Notes: generated by a model not told the origin, from the sequence alone. Counted from the stretch's first letter, positions 1 to 9,513 are shown. The stretch: DNA of 64,000 nucleotides from Hymenobacter ruricola (GCF_015694525.1 NZ_JADQDM010000003.1:372001-436000); one strand, 5' to 3'. Program-made: numbers and translations.

Positions 1-960
1 GCGGTCCGATTTTTTTATCACCCCATCAACCGTTTTTTCTTCCTGAAAATAGTGATTACAGTCCGGATAAACCCGGTAGGTGAGATTGGATTTGCCTTGG
101 CGCAAAAATTCTAGTTTGGCGTAGTCCATGCTCATAATCGTTTGATTATCATCGCGGCCGCCAGCAATATACAAAATTGGAATAGAGAGCCGGAGCATGT
201 TTTCCAAGGGAGTTGTACGACTGAAGCTGCTCCATTTTAGGTACGTGGCCCCGTACCAGGTGTGGTCCACGGCCTTAGGGGAGCGGTAAATCTTGGCGTA
301 CTCCGTATATAACGAATCAACAATCCGCTGACTTTCAATCCGGCTTAGCTGTTGCTGCTCCGCTTGCAAGCGGGCAGCTAGTAGAAAGTCATATAGCTGA
401 TTTAAGGCGTTGCCTGCCATGCAGATGACATGCGTAACCTTTTTGTTGAGCACCGCCACCCGAGGCGCGACCTGTGACCCTTCGGAGTAACCCATAACGA
501 TAACCTTGCGAGTATCAATGGGGAGCTTTTTAACTAGGTAGTCGATGGTTGCCGAGGCTGCTTCCGCCCGCCAATCTAAGCTGTAGAGTTGCTTGAAGGT
601 ATTGTTTTCGGGATAGTACCGACGGCCCGAATTGTCGTAGCGCAAGCTGTCTTTGAATGGGATGCCCGGTTTGCTGATAACTACGATGTAGTAGTCTTTC
701 GCGTACTTGCTGATGTTTAGGGGTACGGAGCTGTTATAGCGCCCCGATTTGGTTTTGTAGTAGAGCGGAAAGTTGCCCGAGCCGTCGAGGTACACTAGCA
801 ACGGCCTTTTGGCTTTAGAGTCTGACTTTGTGACGTGAATATCAAAGCTTTTCAGTTGGGGCCGATGGAGCGTGTAGTGCTGAAATAATTCGTTTGCCGC
901 ATTTTGTCCGTGAACAAGCAGGGGAGCGAGTAGCAGAAGCAAGCCGAGAAGCCGATGCAT
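1..960 (-). CDS. Secreted alpha/beta hydrolase (3' end beyond window)
   Basis: Reading from the ATG at 958-960, the frame stays open to base 1, so the C-terminus lies outside the window. The N-terminus is a clear signal peptide (MHRLLGLLLLLAPLLVHGQ) ending at a likely signal peptidase I site. The alpha/beta-hydrolase hallmarks are visible: YLDGSG near residue 60 as an oxyanion-hole strand, the nucleophile elbow GYSEG with Ser at about 159, GGRDDN near 275 as a candidate acid, and NHYF near 305 as a candidate catalytic His. It is probably an exported esterase or peptidase-like hydrolase of unknown substrate. It is transcribed alone, away from the neighbouring fragments. The fold is fairly sure; the substrate is not known. 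Confidence 0.8.
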   Translation of the reverse strand, partial: MHRLLGLLLLLAPLLVHGQNAANELFQHYTLHRPQLKSFDIHVTKSDSKAKRPLLVYLDGSGNFPLYYKTKSGRYNSSVPLNISKYAKDYYIVVISKPGIPFKDSLRYDNSGRRYYPENNTFKQLYSLDWRAEAASATIDYLVKKLPIDTRKVIVMGYSEGSQVAPRVAVLNKKVTHVICMAGNALNQLYDFLLAARLQAEQQQLSRIESQRIVDSLYTEYAKIYRSPKAVDHTWYGATYLKWSSFSRTTPLENMLRLSIPILYIAGGRDDNQTIMSMDYAKLEFLRQGKSNLTYRVYPDCNHYFQEEKTVDGVIKKSDR

Positions 961-1243
961 TAGGCGTAGGAAGAGTTAGGAATTGGACTGACTGAAACTC
1001 GCAGCAGGTGCCGGTTGAAAGTGAATGCTGGTCGCTAAGGCGTTACGAGCAAGACAAAGAAATTTGTTGTTGATTGTGGTCTGCGCTAGGCTCCGAAAGT
1101 TAGGCCTTTCTGAACCAACCACCTAGCTTGGCGCAATCCTGTCGCGCTGGTCATCCTACTGGCTCAGGAAGTGGGTTCCGTAACATGACTTTCTGAGCTA
1201 TACTTTCTGAGTCACTTATCAATTCACTGGAACTATCCCGCCT

Positions 1244-1465
1244 TCAGCCGTCGGCAACCAAGAGTCCCTCGGGGTGGTCAAGCATCTTCAGGTCGGCGGC
1301 TTCGAGCACGAAGTCTTTCTCAATCCATTCCACGTTCAGGCGCTTGAAATCCGCTGCGTACTGCGGCTGGTAAGTCAGGATGCGGACGTAGTCAGTAAAG
1401 AGCCTGGCTTGGCGGGCCTCCATCTCACGTTTTTCGGGGGTATCAGGTATATTAAGAGTGGGCAT
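1244..1465 (-). pseudogene. 5' fragment of a GNAT acetyltransferase
   Basis: Translation from the ATG at 1465 gives about 73 residues (MPTLNIPDTPEK...) that look like the N-terminal strand and helix of GNAT N-acetyltransferases: a beta strand followed by DFKRLNVEWIEKDFVLEAAD and a HPEG turn. The reading frame stops right after VADG, where the next strand and the acetyl-CoA loop should begin. A full GNAT domain needs about 140-150 residues, so more than half is missing, and no continuation is visible downstream in any frame beyond a few codons. I read it as a truncated remnant. The neighbouring remnant at 1544-1792 shows that this spot has lost DNA. Confidence 0.55.
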
Positions 1466-1543
1466 GACTCTGAGTAAATAAGCCTGTGAAAAGTGGCGGA
1501 ATCGGCTGGTCATGCCTGCCGAAAGCAGGCGGCTTGGACCTTT

Positions 1544-1792
1544 CTAGGATGCCGAGGGCGGCTGGTTTTGCAAATACTCGTCGGTGAAATGCGCTGTACG
1601 CTTGGGATGGGCAAACTTCTCGGCGTTGTAGCCCTGCGAATTACCCTGTGGAATGGAGAGCGACTGCCACTGGCCGTCGAGCACCAGCTTGCCGATGGAC
1701 ACGAGTTGGCCCACGTGGTAGGGGTAGTGCGCCAGCTGCCGGTTGATGGCCTCGGTGATGCTGTGGCCCTGGTTGCGGATGTAGACCGTGCG
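1544..1792 (-). pseudogene. 3' fragment of a DUF1572/DinB-superfamily protein
   Basis: The minus strand carries 82 codons ending in TAG at 1544-1546. They match the C-terminal part of DUF1572 proteins: an AINRQLAHYPYHVGQLV helix with the conserved histidines, then WQSLSIPQGNSQGYN. There is no plausible start: upstream of RTVYIRNQGHS the family likeness ends abruptly, and the sequence runs into the promoter side of the divergent DinB gene at 1856. The N-terminal two-thirds of the domain is therefore absent. The fold is a metal-binding four-helix bundle in intact members. This copy should be non-functional. Confidence 0.6.
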
Positions 1793-1855
1793 GGAACGCC
1801 GCCCATAAATTACTTTTATGAGCCGTCGCAGGAATAACGAACGTCAGAAACAGAC

Positions 1856-2329
1856 ATGAAAAATACGGCTGAATTAGCAACTCGTTTTCGGGAAGTTATT
1901 CTCAACGGCACTTGGATTGCCAACACTAATTACCAACACCAATTGACCGGTTTGGGCTGGGAAATAGCGGTGGGTGAGTCAGGCTCTTTAAATTCAATTG
2001 CCACTCTGACCCAACACATTCACTACTACATAAATGGAATAAGACACGTCTTTGAAGGCGGGGATTTGAAGATTAAGGACAAATACAGTTTTGATTTCGA
2101 GCCCGTTGGTTCGCAAGAGGAATGGGAAACCTTTTTGCATACCTTTTTCAACGATGCAGAAAAGTTTGCTTCCTTGCTTGAACAAATGCCCGAAGAAAAA
2201 TTAGATGAGGTATTTGTGGACAAAATGTATGGAACCTACCGCCGCAACATAGACGCCATGATTGAACACAGCTACTACCACTTAGGGCAAATTGTCTTAC
2301 TTAAAAAGATTGTAGCAAGTGCCGGTTGA
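1856..2329 (+). CDS. DinB-superfamily four-helix protein
   Basis: A 157-residue protein of the usual DinB-superfamily length. Visible features are LTGLGWEIAVGESGSLNSIATLTQHIHYYINGI near residues 28-60, with a histidine-bearing helix (QHIHYY), and the C-terminal HSYYHLGQIVLLKKI helix with the conserved Y-H-x-G-Q motif that supplies metal-binding histidines in this fold. Family members include thiol transferases and proteins of unknown role; no substrate can be assigned. Codon use is clearly more AT-rich than the neighbours, and the gene faces away from a truncated relative at 1544-1792. Recent acquisition is plausible. The domain call is good; the function is unknown. Confidence 0.75.
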   Translation: MKNTAELATRFREVILNGTWIANTNYQHQLTGLGWEIAVGESGSLNSIATLTQHIHYYINGIRHVFEGGDLKIKDKYSFDFEPVGSQEEWETFLHTFFNDAEKFASLLEQMPEEKLDEVFVDKMYGTYRRNIDAMIEHSYYHLGQIVLLKKIVASAG

Positions 2330-2595
2330 CACCTAGGGTGGCCCATTGGTCCTGCCCGTGCCTCTGGTCGGCACGTTGGCGCACGAGAATACGAGCTACT
2401 GCCACTTTGTTCAGGGGCGTAAATAATGCATTCTCAGCTAACCGGAAATGAATGATGGCCCCTTTCCTAGGGCGCCGGGGAATTTACCGCAAGGAGTGCA
2501 ACAGAAGGGGAGTAGACCGGTCTAATCCTAGTCTGCCAGCTCATACTTCTGAAGCGCTGCTTTCGGCTCAACTCCGCCTTGTTTTCCTTTAAATC

Positions 2596-2985
2596 ATGAA
2601 GAAAGTTCTTTTGGGCGGCGGTCTCGTGCTGCTACTCGCCGGCCCGTTGTGGCTGATTGGGCAACCTACGTCCAACCGCGTGGCCATTACGGTTAGTGAT
2701 TCAGATGACCAATTCAAGATAGTGGCCAGCTACAACGTGGCGCAGAGTGCTCGCATTATTGGGCTCCTGAATGACTCGTTGCGGCCCGCGGTTCCGCTTT
2801 CCGCCAGTCAGGCCGAGGATACCCGCCTGCTGCTTGCTGACCGCACTGCCCTGACGGTGCAGGCGGCGCCGGGACGGCTGCGCTTAGTGGCCGATAAACG
2901 AACAAATTCGGCGGCCTCGCTCAACCGGATTCATCGCCTGGTGCCGGGCCTGACGCACCTCGTACAAACGTCGGCTCCGCGGTAA
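2596..2985 (+). CDS. Small exported or membrane-anchored hypothetical protein
   Basis: A 129-residue protein starting MKKVLLGGGLVLLLAGPLWLIG, which is a signal peptide or single N-terminal membrane anchor. The rest is a polar domain of about 105 residues with short beta strands (VAITVSDSD, FKIVASYNV) and no motif I recognise. It ends 13 bases before the ATG of the serine hydrolase at 2999 on the same strand, so the two are probably co-transcribed. It may be an accessory of that hydrolase, but this rests only on proximity. Confidence 0.55.
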   Translation: MKKVLLGGGLVLLLAGPLWLIGQPTSNRVAITVSDSDDQFKIVASYNVAQSARIIGLLNDSLRPAVPLSASQAEDTRLLLADRTALTVQAAPGRLRLVADKRTNSAASLNRIHRLVPGLTHLVQTSAPR

Positions 2986-2998
2986 AGTATTGCCCTCT

Positions 2999-4090
2999 AT
3001 GCATGATTGGCGCATTCCCTTCCTAGCAATTTCCTCATGGGTGGTCCTTGGCTGCGGCGTGGCCCGCAGCCAGGCGAGCTGCGCATACGCCGACAGCGTT
3101 CGGCTGGCCTATCACATTCCGGAATTGGCCTACGCCGTCGTAACGGCAGGTGGGGTAATCGACATGCAGACCCTGGGCAACCAACGGCAGCAACCGGGCT
3201 ACCCGGCCAAACCCACTGACCGGTTTCATTTGGGTTCAAATACCAAAGCCATTACGGCCTTGCTGGCAGCGGAGCTGGTGGAAGCGGGAAAAATTTCGTG
3301 GGATACGCCGTTTTTTGCCCTGTTTCCCGAACTGCAGTCCGCTAGCCGACGCGGCTACCGCGCCATCGCCCTTCGTCAATTGCTGACTTTTCGGGCCGGG
3401 CTGCCGGCGTACACGTACACCTTCGCCTCCCCGAGCCCCGACGAGCTAACCGGCGACGAAGCCGCCCAGCGCTTGGCCCTGGCCCGCTACTTTCTCGCGC
3501 AGCCGCCCATGCGGCGGCAGGCCCACGGCCTGACCCCGTCCAACGCTGATTACGTGCTGGCGGGGCTGATGCTGGAAAAAGCCACCGGCCGCTCGTATCA
3601 GGACCTGGTGACAGCCTGGGGCCAGGCCCATGGCATCGCCTTTGGCTTTGGCTACCCCAACCTCACCGACCCGGCGCAGCCCTGGGGCCACAACCCGGCG
3701 GGCGAGCCGCTGCCCCCGGTTCCTAACCCGAAGCTGAGCTGGCTGCTCAGCGCTGGGAACATCAACGTGTCTTTGCCCGACTACGTGAAATTTGTTCAGT
3801 TGCAGCTGCGCGGGCTGCGGGGCGAGGAAGCCGGGCTGCCCGCGGCCACGGTGCACGAGCTGTTATTCGGCCTACCGGTTTTCGCCTACGGCTGGTTCAA
3901 CCGCTTGGAGGCGGACACCCAGCACCACGTGGCCTACAACGAAGGCAACGCCGGCGCCTTCATCACGCGCGTGCAAGTCATTCAGGAAGCGGACCGGGCC
4001 TACATCCTATTCGCCAATTCCGCTACCCCAGAAACCGCTGCTGGCCTCACAATGCTCCAAGCGTACTTGCAGCGGCGGTACGGCCGGTGA
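2999..4090 (+). CDS. Serine hydrolase, beta-lactamase/class C PBP fold
   Basis: A 363-residue protein from the ATG at 2999; an upstream in-frame TTG at 2990 is a weaker start. The N-terminus MHDWRIPFLAISSWVVLGC is a signal peptide with a lipobox-like VLGC, so it may be a lipoprotein. The nucleophile motif SNTK is at residues 80-83 in the context FHLGSNTKAITALLAAELVE, typical of the class C beta-lactamase / DD-peptidase / esterase superfamily. Further on, SNADYVLAGLMLEKATG carries the Y-x-x-like element of the second catalytic loop. The protein lacks the C-terminal TPR tail found in paralogues at 6701, 18308 and the remnant at 28106. The substrate is unknown: a peptide, ester or cell-wall fragment is possible. 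Confidence 0.8.
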   Translation: MHDWRIPFLAISSWVVLGCGVARSQASCAYADSVRLAYHIPELAYAVVTAGGVIDMQTLGNQRQQPGYPAKPTDRFHLGSNTKAITALLAAELVEAGKISWDTPFFALFPELQSASRRGYRAIALRQLLTFRAGLPAYTYTFASPSPDELTGDEAAQRLALARYFLAQPPMRRQAHGLTPSNADYVLAGLMLEKATGRSYQDLVTAWGQAHGIAFGFGYPNLTDPAQPWGHNPAGEPLPPVPNPKLSWLLSAGNINVSLPDYVKFVQLQLRGLRGEEAGLPAATVHELLFGLPVFAYGWFNRLEADTQHHVAYNEGNAGAFITRVQVIQEADRAYILFANSATPETAAGLTMLQAYLQRRYGR

Positions 4091-4168
4091 GCAGAGGTAC
4101 GCTTTCTAAGCCAACCGGTAACTGCCTACTGCCAATTTTGCGCACGAATACCGTGCTTTTCGAATACA

Positions 4169-4984
4169 ATGCATCCTGACCGTCGCAAAACCCACCCCAG
4201 CGCGAGCCGCTCACTGTCAATGCTAGGCGGGGCCCTGCTGTGGCTGGCCAGCGGCTGCTCGGGTAGCCGACCGGCCGCGGCGCTCGCAGGGGCGCCACGG
4301 GCTCAGGTAGCCATGCAAACGACCCAATTCGAACTGGTGGATTCCAGCCGCCAGCGCGTCATCCCCGTAGCGGCCTACTACGCGGCGGCCGAAACCGGCG
4401 CGTCGACCCCAACACGGAAGCTGGCCTTGCTCAACCACGGGTACGGCGGCAAAAACACCGACTACACCTTCATCGCCCAAAACCTGGTGGCGCACGGCTA
4501 CTACGTGGCCAGCCTGCAACAGGACCTGCCGGGTGACGCGCCCATGCCCACGGCGACGGGCAACGTCTACCAAGCGCGCTACCCCTACTGGGCGCGGGGC
4601 GTGCAAACCATGCTGTTTGCGCTGAAGGCCCTCAAGCGCCGCCAGCCGGGCCTGGACCTGCGCCACGTGCTGGTGGTGGGCCATTCCAACGGCGGCGACA
4701 TGGCCATGCTCCTGGCGCAGCAGCACCCGGAACTGGTGCAAAAAGTGATATCCCTGGACAATCGCCGGGTGCCCTTCCCGCGCCAGCGGCGGCCCGAAAT
4801 CCTCTCGCTACGCTCCAGCGACCAAGTGGCCGACCCTGGGGTGCTGCCTTCGCCCGCCGAGCAGGCCAAGTACCACACGACGATTATTCAACTGCCTGCC
4901 ACCCTTCACAACGATATGTGGGACGGAGCCACGGAAGCGCAAAAACGGGAGATTAACTATTTGATTTCGCGATTTTTGCAGTAG
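4169..4984 (+). CDS. Lipoprotein alpha/beta hydrolase
   Basis: A 271-residue protein. The N-terminal hydrophobic stretch LGGALLWLASGCSGS has a good lipobox (LASGC), pointing to a lipoprotein. The fold markers are LLNHGYGGKNTDYTFIA (oxyanion region) near residue 90, the nucleophile elbow GHSNGG with Ser173, and a C-terminal LHNDMWDG segment that may supply the catalytic His. The N-terminal domain resembles dienelactone-hydrolase / platelet-activating-factor-acetylhydrolase-like enzymes. It follows the serine hydrolase by 78 bases on the same strand. The substrate is unknown. Confidence 0.75.
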   Translation: MHPDRRKTHPSASRSLSMLGGALLWLASGCSGSRPAAALAGAPRAQVAMQTTQFELVDSSRQRVIPVAAYYAAAETGASTPTRKLALLNHGYGGKNTDYTFIAQNLVAHGYYVASLQQDLPGDAPMPTATGNVYQARYPYWARGVQTMLFALKALKRRQPGLDLRHVLVVGHSNGGDMAMLLAQQHPELVQKVISLDNRRVPFPRQRRPEILSLRSSDQVADPGVLPSPAEQAKYHTTIIQLPATLHNDMWDGATEAQKREINYLISRFLQ

Positions 4985-5274
4985 CTGGTACTAGCCTGTC
5001 GGCTCATTTTGGTTGGCGCCTGACTCGTGGCTTTCTGCTCTCAAATAAACCTGACACACTCAGCGACTGCAGTTGGTTTGAGCTGCGGCACGGCACCGCA
5101 TAGGAGTGAGCGTCGAGTGTTGAAGCAGAGTCGTGCACAACTGACATCAGCCAGTCTAATTCCCACGCCTTCCTTGCTACGTTGGCTGGAAAGCTTCCCT
5201 TTTCGGTACCAAAAGGGAAGCGCGCGATTGGTCGGCCAAGTCCGCGACTATCTTTCACCTTTCCAAAAATCGCC

Positions 5275-6597
5275 ATGCAAAAAAGCGCCTTACTGGTTCT
5301 GCTCTGTGCATTGAGCACTCTTGGGGGCTACGCCCAGCGGCCCCGGCAGTTGGTATACACGTCGGACATTGACAACTTTTGGGTGGCTTATGACAGCATC
5401 CGTACGACGACGGACAGCGCAAAACAGCTGCGGTATCTCAACCGCTACTACATTGACAAAGGAACGGCCGGATTGCGGGCATTCATGGAGGTTAAACAAT
5501 ACACCCCGCAGGAATGGGTAAACTCCATTCGGCAGTATCCGCGCTTCTGGAATTCGATTCGGCCCAACACACAACTGGCCAAGACCGCCGCAAACGACAT
5601 CGAGCCATACCTGAAAAAGCTGGCCGCGCTGTACCCGGCCCTGCGCCCGGCCGGCCTGTATTTTACCATTGGCGCGCTCCGCTCCAGCGGCACCACTAAG
5701 GCCGACATGGTGCTTATCGGGGCGGAAATGGCAACGGGCAACCCCGGAATCGACTTTTCGGAATTTCCGACAAACACGCAAGCCTTCCTGAGCCGGTACT
5801 TCAAAAGTCAGCCCCTGAAAAACCTGGTCGTGCTCAACGTGCACGAATACGTGCACACGCAGGAGAAGGGACCACCCGAATCGGACTTGCTGGCCCAAGC
5901 CCTCTACGAAGGGACGTGCGACCTGGTGGCCGAGCTGGTGACCGGCAAACTGCCGTTGCTGCCTTACGTGGCTTACGGCCCGGCCCACGAAGCCGAGCTG
6001 AAAGAGCAATTCAAGCGCGATATGTTTGCCCCGTACCTCCGAAACTGGTTCTACAATCAACTATCCGACGACCCCCATCACGTGCCGGACTTGGGCTATT
6101 ATATGGGCTATGCCATTTGCAAAGCCTATTATCAGCGCGCCAAAAACAAAAAGGAGGCCGTGCGCCAGCTCCTGGAGCTGGATTACACGGATGCAAAAGC
6201 CGTGGAAGCCCTGCTGCGAGCGTCTGCCTATTACCCCGCACTGCCTGGTAAAGAGCAATTGCTGGCAGCTTATGAGCAGAGCCGGCCGAGGGTTACCAAT
6301 GTAACGCCAACCATTCCGGTCGATGGCCTACTCGATGCCTCGGTAAAAGAAATTCGCATCGAATTTTCGGCCGTTATGGCGCCCTACACGGGCACTGACT
6401 ACGGCTCGGGGGGCAAAGCGGAATGGCCGGTAGCAGGCCGGGGAAGTTTTACGCCCGATAAAAAGTCCTATGTTTATCCGGTGGCCTTGCAGCCCGGTCG
6501 TACTTACAGCTTTCTGCTGAATGGCGGTGGATTTAGGTCGGCCGACGGCCGCCCATTGGTCGCCTACGAGGTGAAATTCAAAACCAGGGAGCAGTAG
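5275..6597 (+). CDS. Secreted gluzincin-like zinc peptidase with C-terminal Ig-like domain
   Basis: The frame is open from 5182, but the ATG at 5275 gives a proper signal peptide (MQKSALLVLLCALSTLGGYAQ), so I use that start (440 residues). A zinc-peptidase motif HEYVH lies at residues 190-194, followed 17 residues later by Glu212 in a YEGTCD context, which fits a gluzincin of the DUF2268-like type. The last 110 residues (RVTNVTPTIPVDGLLDAS onward, ending VAYEVKFK) look like a bacterial Ig-like (Big_5) domain, with the typical P..GA/G..V....I...FS pattern. It is likely periplasmic or surface-exposed. I cannot assign a substrate. Confidence 0.7.
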   Translation: MQKSALLVLLCALSTLGGYAQRPRQLVYTSDIDNFWVAYDSIRTTTDSAKQLRYLNRYYIDKGTAGLRAFMEVKQYTPQEWVNSIRQYPRFWNSIRPNTQLAKTAANDIEPYLKKLAALYPALRPAGLYFTIGALRSSGTTKADMVLIGAEMATGNPGIDFSEFPTNTQAFLSRYFKSQPLKNLVVLNVHEYVHTQEKGPPESDLLAQALYEGTCDLVAELVTGKLPLLPYVAYGPAHEAELKEQFKRDMFAPYLRNWFYNQLSDDPHHVPDLGYYMGYAICKAYYQRAKNKKEAVRQLLELDYTDAKAVEALLRASAYYPALPGKEQLLAAYEQSRPRVTNVTPTIPVDGLLDASVKEIRIEFSAVMAPYTGTDYGSGGKAEWPVAGRGSFTPDKKSYVYPVALQPGRTYSFLLNGGGFRSADGRPLVAYEVKFKTREQ

Positions 6598-6700
6598 CGC
6601 AACACTGCTCACGCGAACGTTGCCGCCCCACGTCCCGATGGCGCTACCAGTTACCAGTCACTGGAAATAGCAAATGGACGACTGCAGCCCCCATCACCGG

Positions 6701-8197
6701 CTACTTAGCCGGATGAGCGCCCGCTTTTTTGAGAAAATCGGCGGCATTCGAATTGCCGGCGTTGAGGGCCAGGGAACGTTGATAGTTCTCAATCGCCAGC
6801 GGTCGGTTACCAAGCCGCTCGTAGGTTTCGGCCAGGCTATCGTAGGTGTTCCAACTGCCGGGGTACAAGGCCACGTTCAGCTTGAAAACTTCCAGCGCGT
6901 CCGCCAGTTTGCCAGACCCCGCCAGACCGTAGCCCCACTCGTTCACGAATTCTTCGTCCAGAAACAATTCCGGATGCGTGCGGCGCACTTGCTGCACCAG
7001 GGCCTGCACCTGCCCGTAGCCCCGCTGCCGCAAGCCCACCTGCAGTGCGGCCCACCCGGCCGGTTCGCCATCCAGTGCTACCAGTATTTGCTGCGATAAG
7101 GCCTTGAGCGCGTCCTGCGTGCCGGCGTCCGACTCGTTGGCCAGCAAGACCAAGCCGGTGCGCTGCTCGGGGTACAAGTCGCAGTAGCTGGCGCAGCCAA
7201 AGGTGCCGCCCGAGTGCCGCAGGCGGCGGTGGCTGTCCAGGGTCTGGCTTACCAGCCAGTTCAGGGCCACGCCCTGGGCGGCCGTGCCCCAGGTTGCCCG
7301 GTGGCTCAAGGCCACGGCGGGCTGCTTTTCGTCGAGCTGGTACGCCACATAGCGCAGCAGGTCGGCGGGGCTGTAGCGCAGGCCGCCCGCGGCCAGCAGG
7401 GTGGGCATGGCCGAAAGCAGGGGCGCCGCCCGGCCCTGGTCGTCGTAGCCGGTGGCGGCCAGCTCGGAGGCAACCGGGCCGGCGCCGGCGTGCATCCCCA
7501 GGGGCTGCTCCAGCCTGGTCTTCAGCAACTCGGCGTAGGATTGGTGGTAGATGTTTTCCAGCACATAGCCCAGCAGCTGCCCGGCCACGTTGGAGTGGGC
7601 TGGCGTCTGGCCCGGGGGCTGCGACAGCGTGGTCCGGCGCAGGTCCTGGAAAAACTGCTGCCGGGTGTAGCGGGCGCCGAGCCGGGCGCTGACTGGGATG
7701 ATGGAATCGGGCGGCAGGCCCGCGAAGGCTGCCGGTCCCGGAAAATTGTTAGGCAGGCCCGCGGTGGTGTTGGCCAGGTGCAAAAGTTGGATGGGCTTCC
7801 CCTGATAGGTCAGGTTGGGGTAGTCGCCATCCAGATATTGGCGCACGTCGTCGGTCAGGCGTACCCGCTTTTCGACCACGGCCTGCGCCAGCAGCAGGCT
7901 GGCGAACGTTTTGCTGAGGGAGCCAATTTCGTATACCGTCTGCGCCGTGGGCAGTTGCTGGGTGCCCCGGCGCGTGGTGCCAAAATGGTATAAGCGGGTT
8001 TGCCCATTGCGCACGATGCCAATGGAGAGGCCGGCGTGGGCCGGTAGCTGGACGAAGGCCGCTCCGAGCTGCTGAATGGTGGCATCTACTTTGGCGGGCA
8101 TTGCCAACGGGGGCGTTTGGCCGGAAGCGCGCAGCCCCAGTAAGAGAAGCAGGCCGGCGACGAAGAAGGAAGGTTTGCTACGCATAAAGGGCTGCAC
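6701..8197 (-). CDS. Serine hydrolase (beta-lactamase fold) with TPR tail
   Basis: A 498-residue protein; the ATG at residue 5 (MRSKPSFFVAGLLLLLGLRASGQ) is an equally good start before the signal peptide. The catalytic SxxK is SLSK, residues 93-96, in the context YEIGSLSKTFASLLLAQAVVE. The class C-type layout continues with HLANTTAGLPNNFPG and SNVAGQLLGYVLE. From about residue 380 the protein becomes a TPR-like tail (ALEVFKLNVALYPGSWNTYDSL, NYQRSLALNAGN) as in the paralogue at 18308. It stands between the convergent gene at 5275 and the aspartyl protease at 8215, 17 bases downstream of that gene's stop, so the two probably share a transcript. Confidence 0.82.
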   Translation of the reverse strand: MQPFMRSKPSFFVAGLLLLLGLRASGQTPPLAMPAKVDATIQQLGAAFVQLPAHAGLSIGIVRNGQTRLYHFGTTRRGTQQLPTAQTVYEIGSLSKTFASLLLAQAVVEKRVRLTDDVRQYLDGDYPNLTYQGKPIQLLHLANTTAGLPNNFPGPAAFAGLPPDSIIPVSARLGARYTRQQFFQDLRRTTLSQPPGQTPAHSNVAGQLLGYVLENIYHQSYAELLKTRLEQPLGMHAGAGPVASELAATGYDDQGRAAPLLSAMPTLLAAGGLRYSPADLLRYVAYQLDEKQPAVALSHRATWGTAAQGVALNWLVSQTLDSHRRLRHSGGTFGCASYCDLYPEQRTGLVLLANESDAGTQDALKALSQQILVALDGEPAGWAALQVGLRQRGYGQVQALVQQVRRTHPELFLDEEFVNEWGYGLAGSGKLADALEVFKLNVALYPGSWNTYDSLAETYERLGNRPLAIENYQRSLALNAGNSNAADFLKKAGAHPAK

Positions 8198-8214
8198 GGC
8201 TAGTTAGCCGGTTA

Positions 8215-9513
8215 CTAGCGACCAATCAATCTTTTGCGGAAAATGCCACCGGCCACCAGCGCCAGTACCGTGCCGCTGGCAAGTAGCAGCAGCCGTTTGT
8301 TGAACGACCTGTTGTAGGATGCACGCAGCAGACTGTTCGGACGCAGGTAGATGACATCGTTCTGGTAGTCCAGTACGACGTTGAAGCGCTTCAGCACGTC
8401 ATTGCCCAAAAGGCTGAAGGCCAATCCTTGCCCTTCGCCCGGTTGCTCCAAGTCGATGGGGACGTTTGGCAGGGTGAGTTCGCCCAGCTGCAAGGCGGGC
8501 AGCCGGACGGTACGGCTTTCGATGGTTTTGCCGTTGACTCCGCGGCCTTCGCGCGTGCCCAGTTCGGTCATCTGGCCGTAGAGCTGCTCTTTTGCGCAAT
8601 AGGCTTTTGTGAGCGAAAGCGCCCATTTCGAGCCCGTGTCGAACAAGAACAGGCCGGGGTGCGGCTTGCCCCGCACGAGCAGTGAGCCCTCGACAAACAG
8701 GTTTTGGCCTCTCCACTGCATGGGCAGGGCTGCGTAGCCGTTGGTTTCGGGCCGCGCGGTGCTGGAAATTACCAACACGTGCCGGTCATAGTTAATCTCG
8801 ACTATCTTGTCTTCAAAGGCATTGTAGCCGAGCACGCCGTCGGCCTTCGTGCCGCCGTGATAATCCACGAAAATGGCGGGTGAATTTTTGAGTTGAATGC
8901 CGCTAAGCTCAAACACGTTTTCATGGTCGCCGGCCAGCCTAGCCCCCTTTTTGGCGCCTTCTTCCGAGAGCACACCCATGTTGGCGCCGGTATCAAATAC
9001 CAGGTCCAGCGGGGCCGAGCCATTCAGCTTGCCCTGTAGATGGATGGCATTGTTGGTCCCCAGTACAAACGGAATCGTGTCGCTGGCCACCGGCGAGCGG
9101 CCAACCGGCCGCACGTACTGCACTTGAGCGGGGTTTTGGGCCGTGATGCGCTGGTAGCACGTGTCGCGTCCGTTGAGGATTATCGCAAAGTCGTAGGTGT
9201 CTTTCGTGACGAGAAACGACAGGCTATCCAAGTCCGTGTAGTAGACTATCCTTTTAGGCTTAGCCGACTTGCGGTAGACGTACGTGTCGGGCTTCAACCC
9301 GGGGGCCAAACCGCCATCCTGTAGGTAGTTACCATCCAGGATTTTGATTTGAGCAGAAGTAGCCCGGATGAAGGGCATACCACTGCGGGCCCCTCGGGGC
9401 GTAGGTGCCGGGTGTTGGGCGGCCGCAAGCTGCCCGCCATTCAGCAAGAGCACAGCAAACAAGACAGCCAGCGCCACAAACCGCGCCGTATAGTCTTGCG
9501 ATACCTGTTTCAT
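8215..9513 (-). CDS. Secreted retropepsin-like aspartyl protease, two-domain
   Basis: From the ATG at 9513 this is a 432-residue protein with a signal peptide (FVALAVLFAVLLLNGGQLAAAQ). Two aspartyl-protease motifs are visible: LDLVFDTGANMG with Asp174 and GLFLFDTGSKW with Asp292, so both lobes sit in one chain. Earlier in-frame starts exist at 9561 and 9597. The segment they add (MSRPSMYFPTDKHQH) and the first dozen residues after Met9513 resemble the N-terminus of the sigma factor at 17530, because the promoter and 5' end of this gene derive from a duplicated piece of that gene. A hydrophobic C-terminal segment followed by arginines may be a membrane anchor or a sorting signal. Confidence 0.75.
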   Translation of the reverse strand: MKQVSQDYTARFVALAVLFAVLLLNGGQLAAAQHPAPTPRGARSGMPFIRATSAQIKILDGNYLQDGGLAPGLKPDTYVYRKSAKPKRIVYYTDLDSLSFLVTKDTYDFAIILNGRDTCYQRITAQNPAQVQYVRPVGRSPVASDTIPFVLGTNNAIHLQGKLNGSAPLDLVFDTGANMGVLSEEGAKKGARLAGDHENVFELSGIQLKNSPAIFVDYHGGTKADGVLGYNAFEDKIVEINYDRHVLVISSTARPETNGYAALPMQWRGQNLFVEGSLLVRGKPHPGLFLFDTGSKWALSLTKAYCAKEQLYGQMTELGTREGRGVNGKTIESRTVRLPALQLGELTLPNVPIDLEQPGEGQGLAFSLLGNDVLKRFNVVLDYQNDVIYLRPNSLLRASYNRSFNKRLLLLASGTVLALVAGGIFRKRLIGR

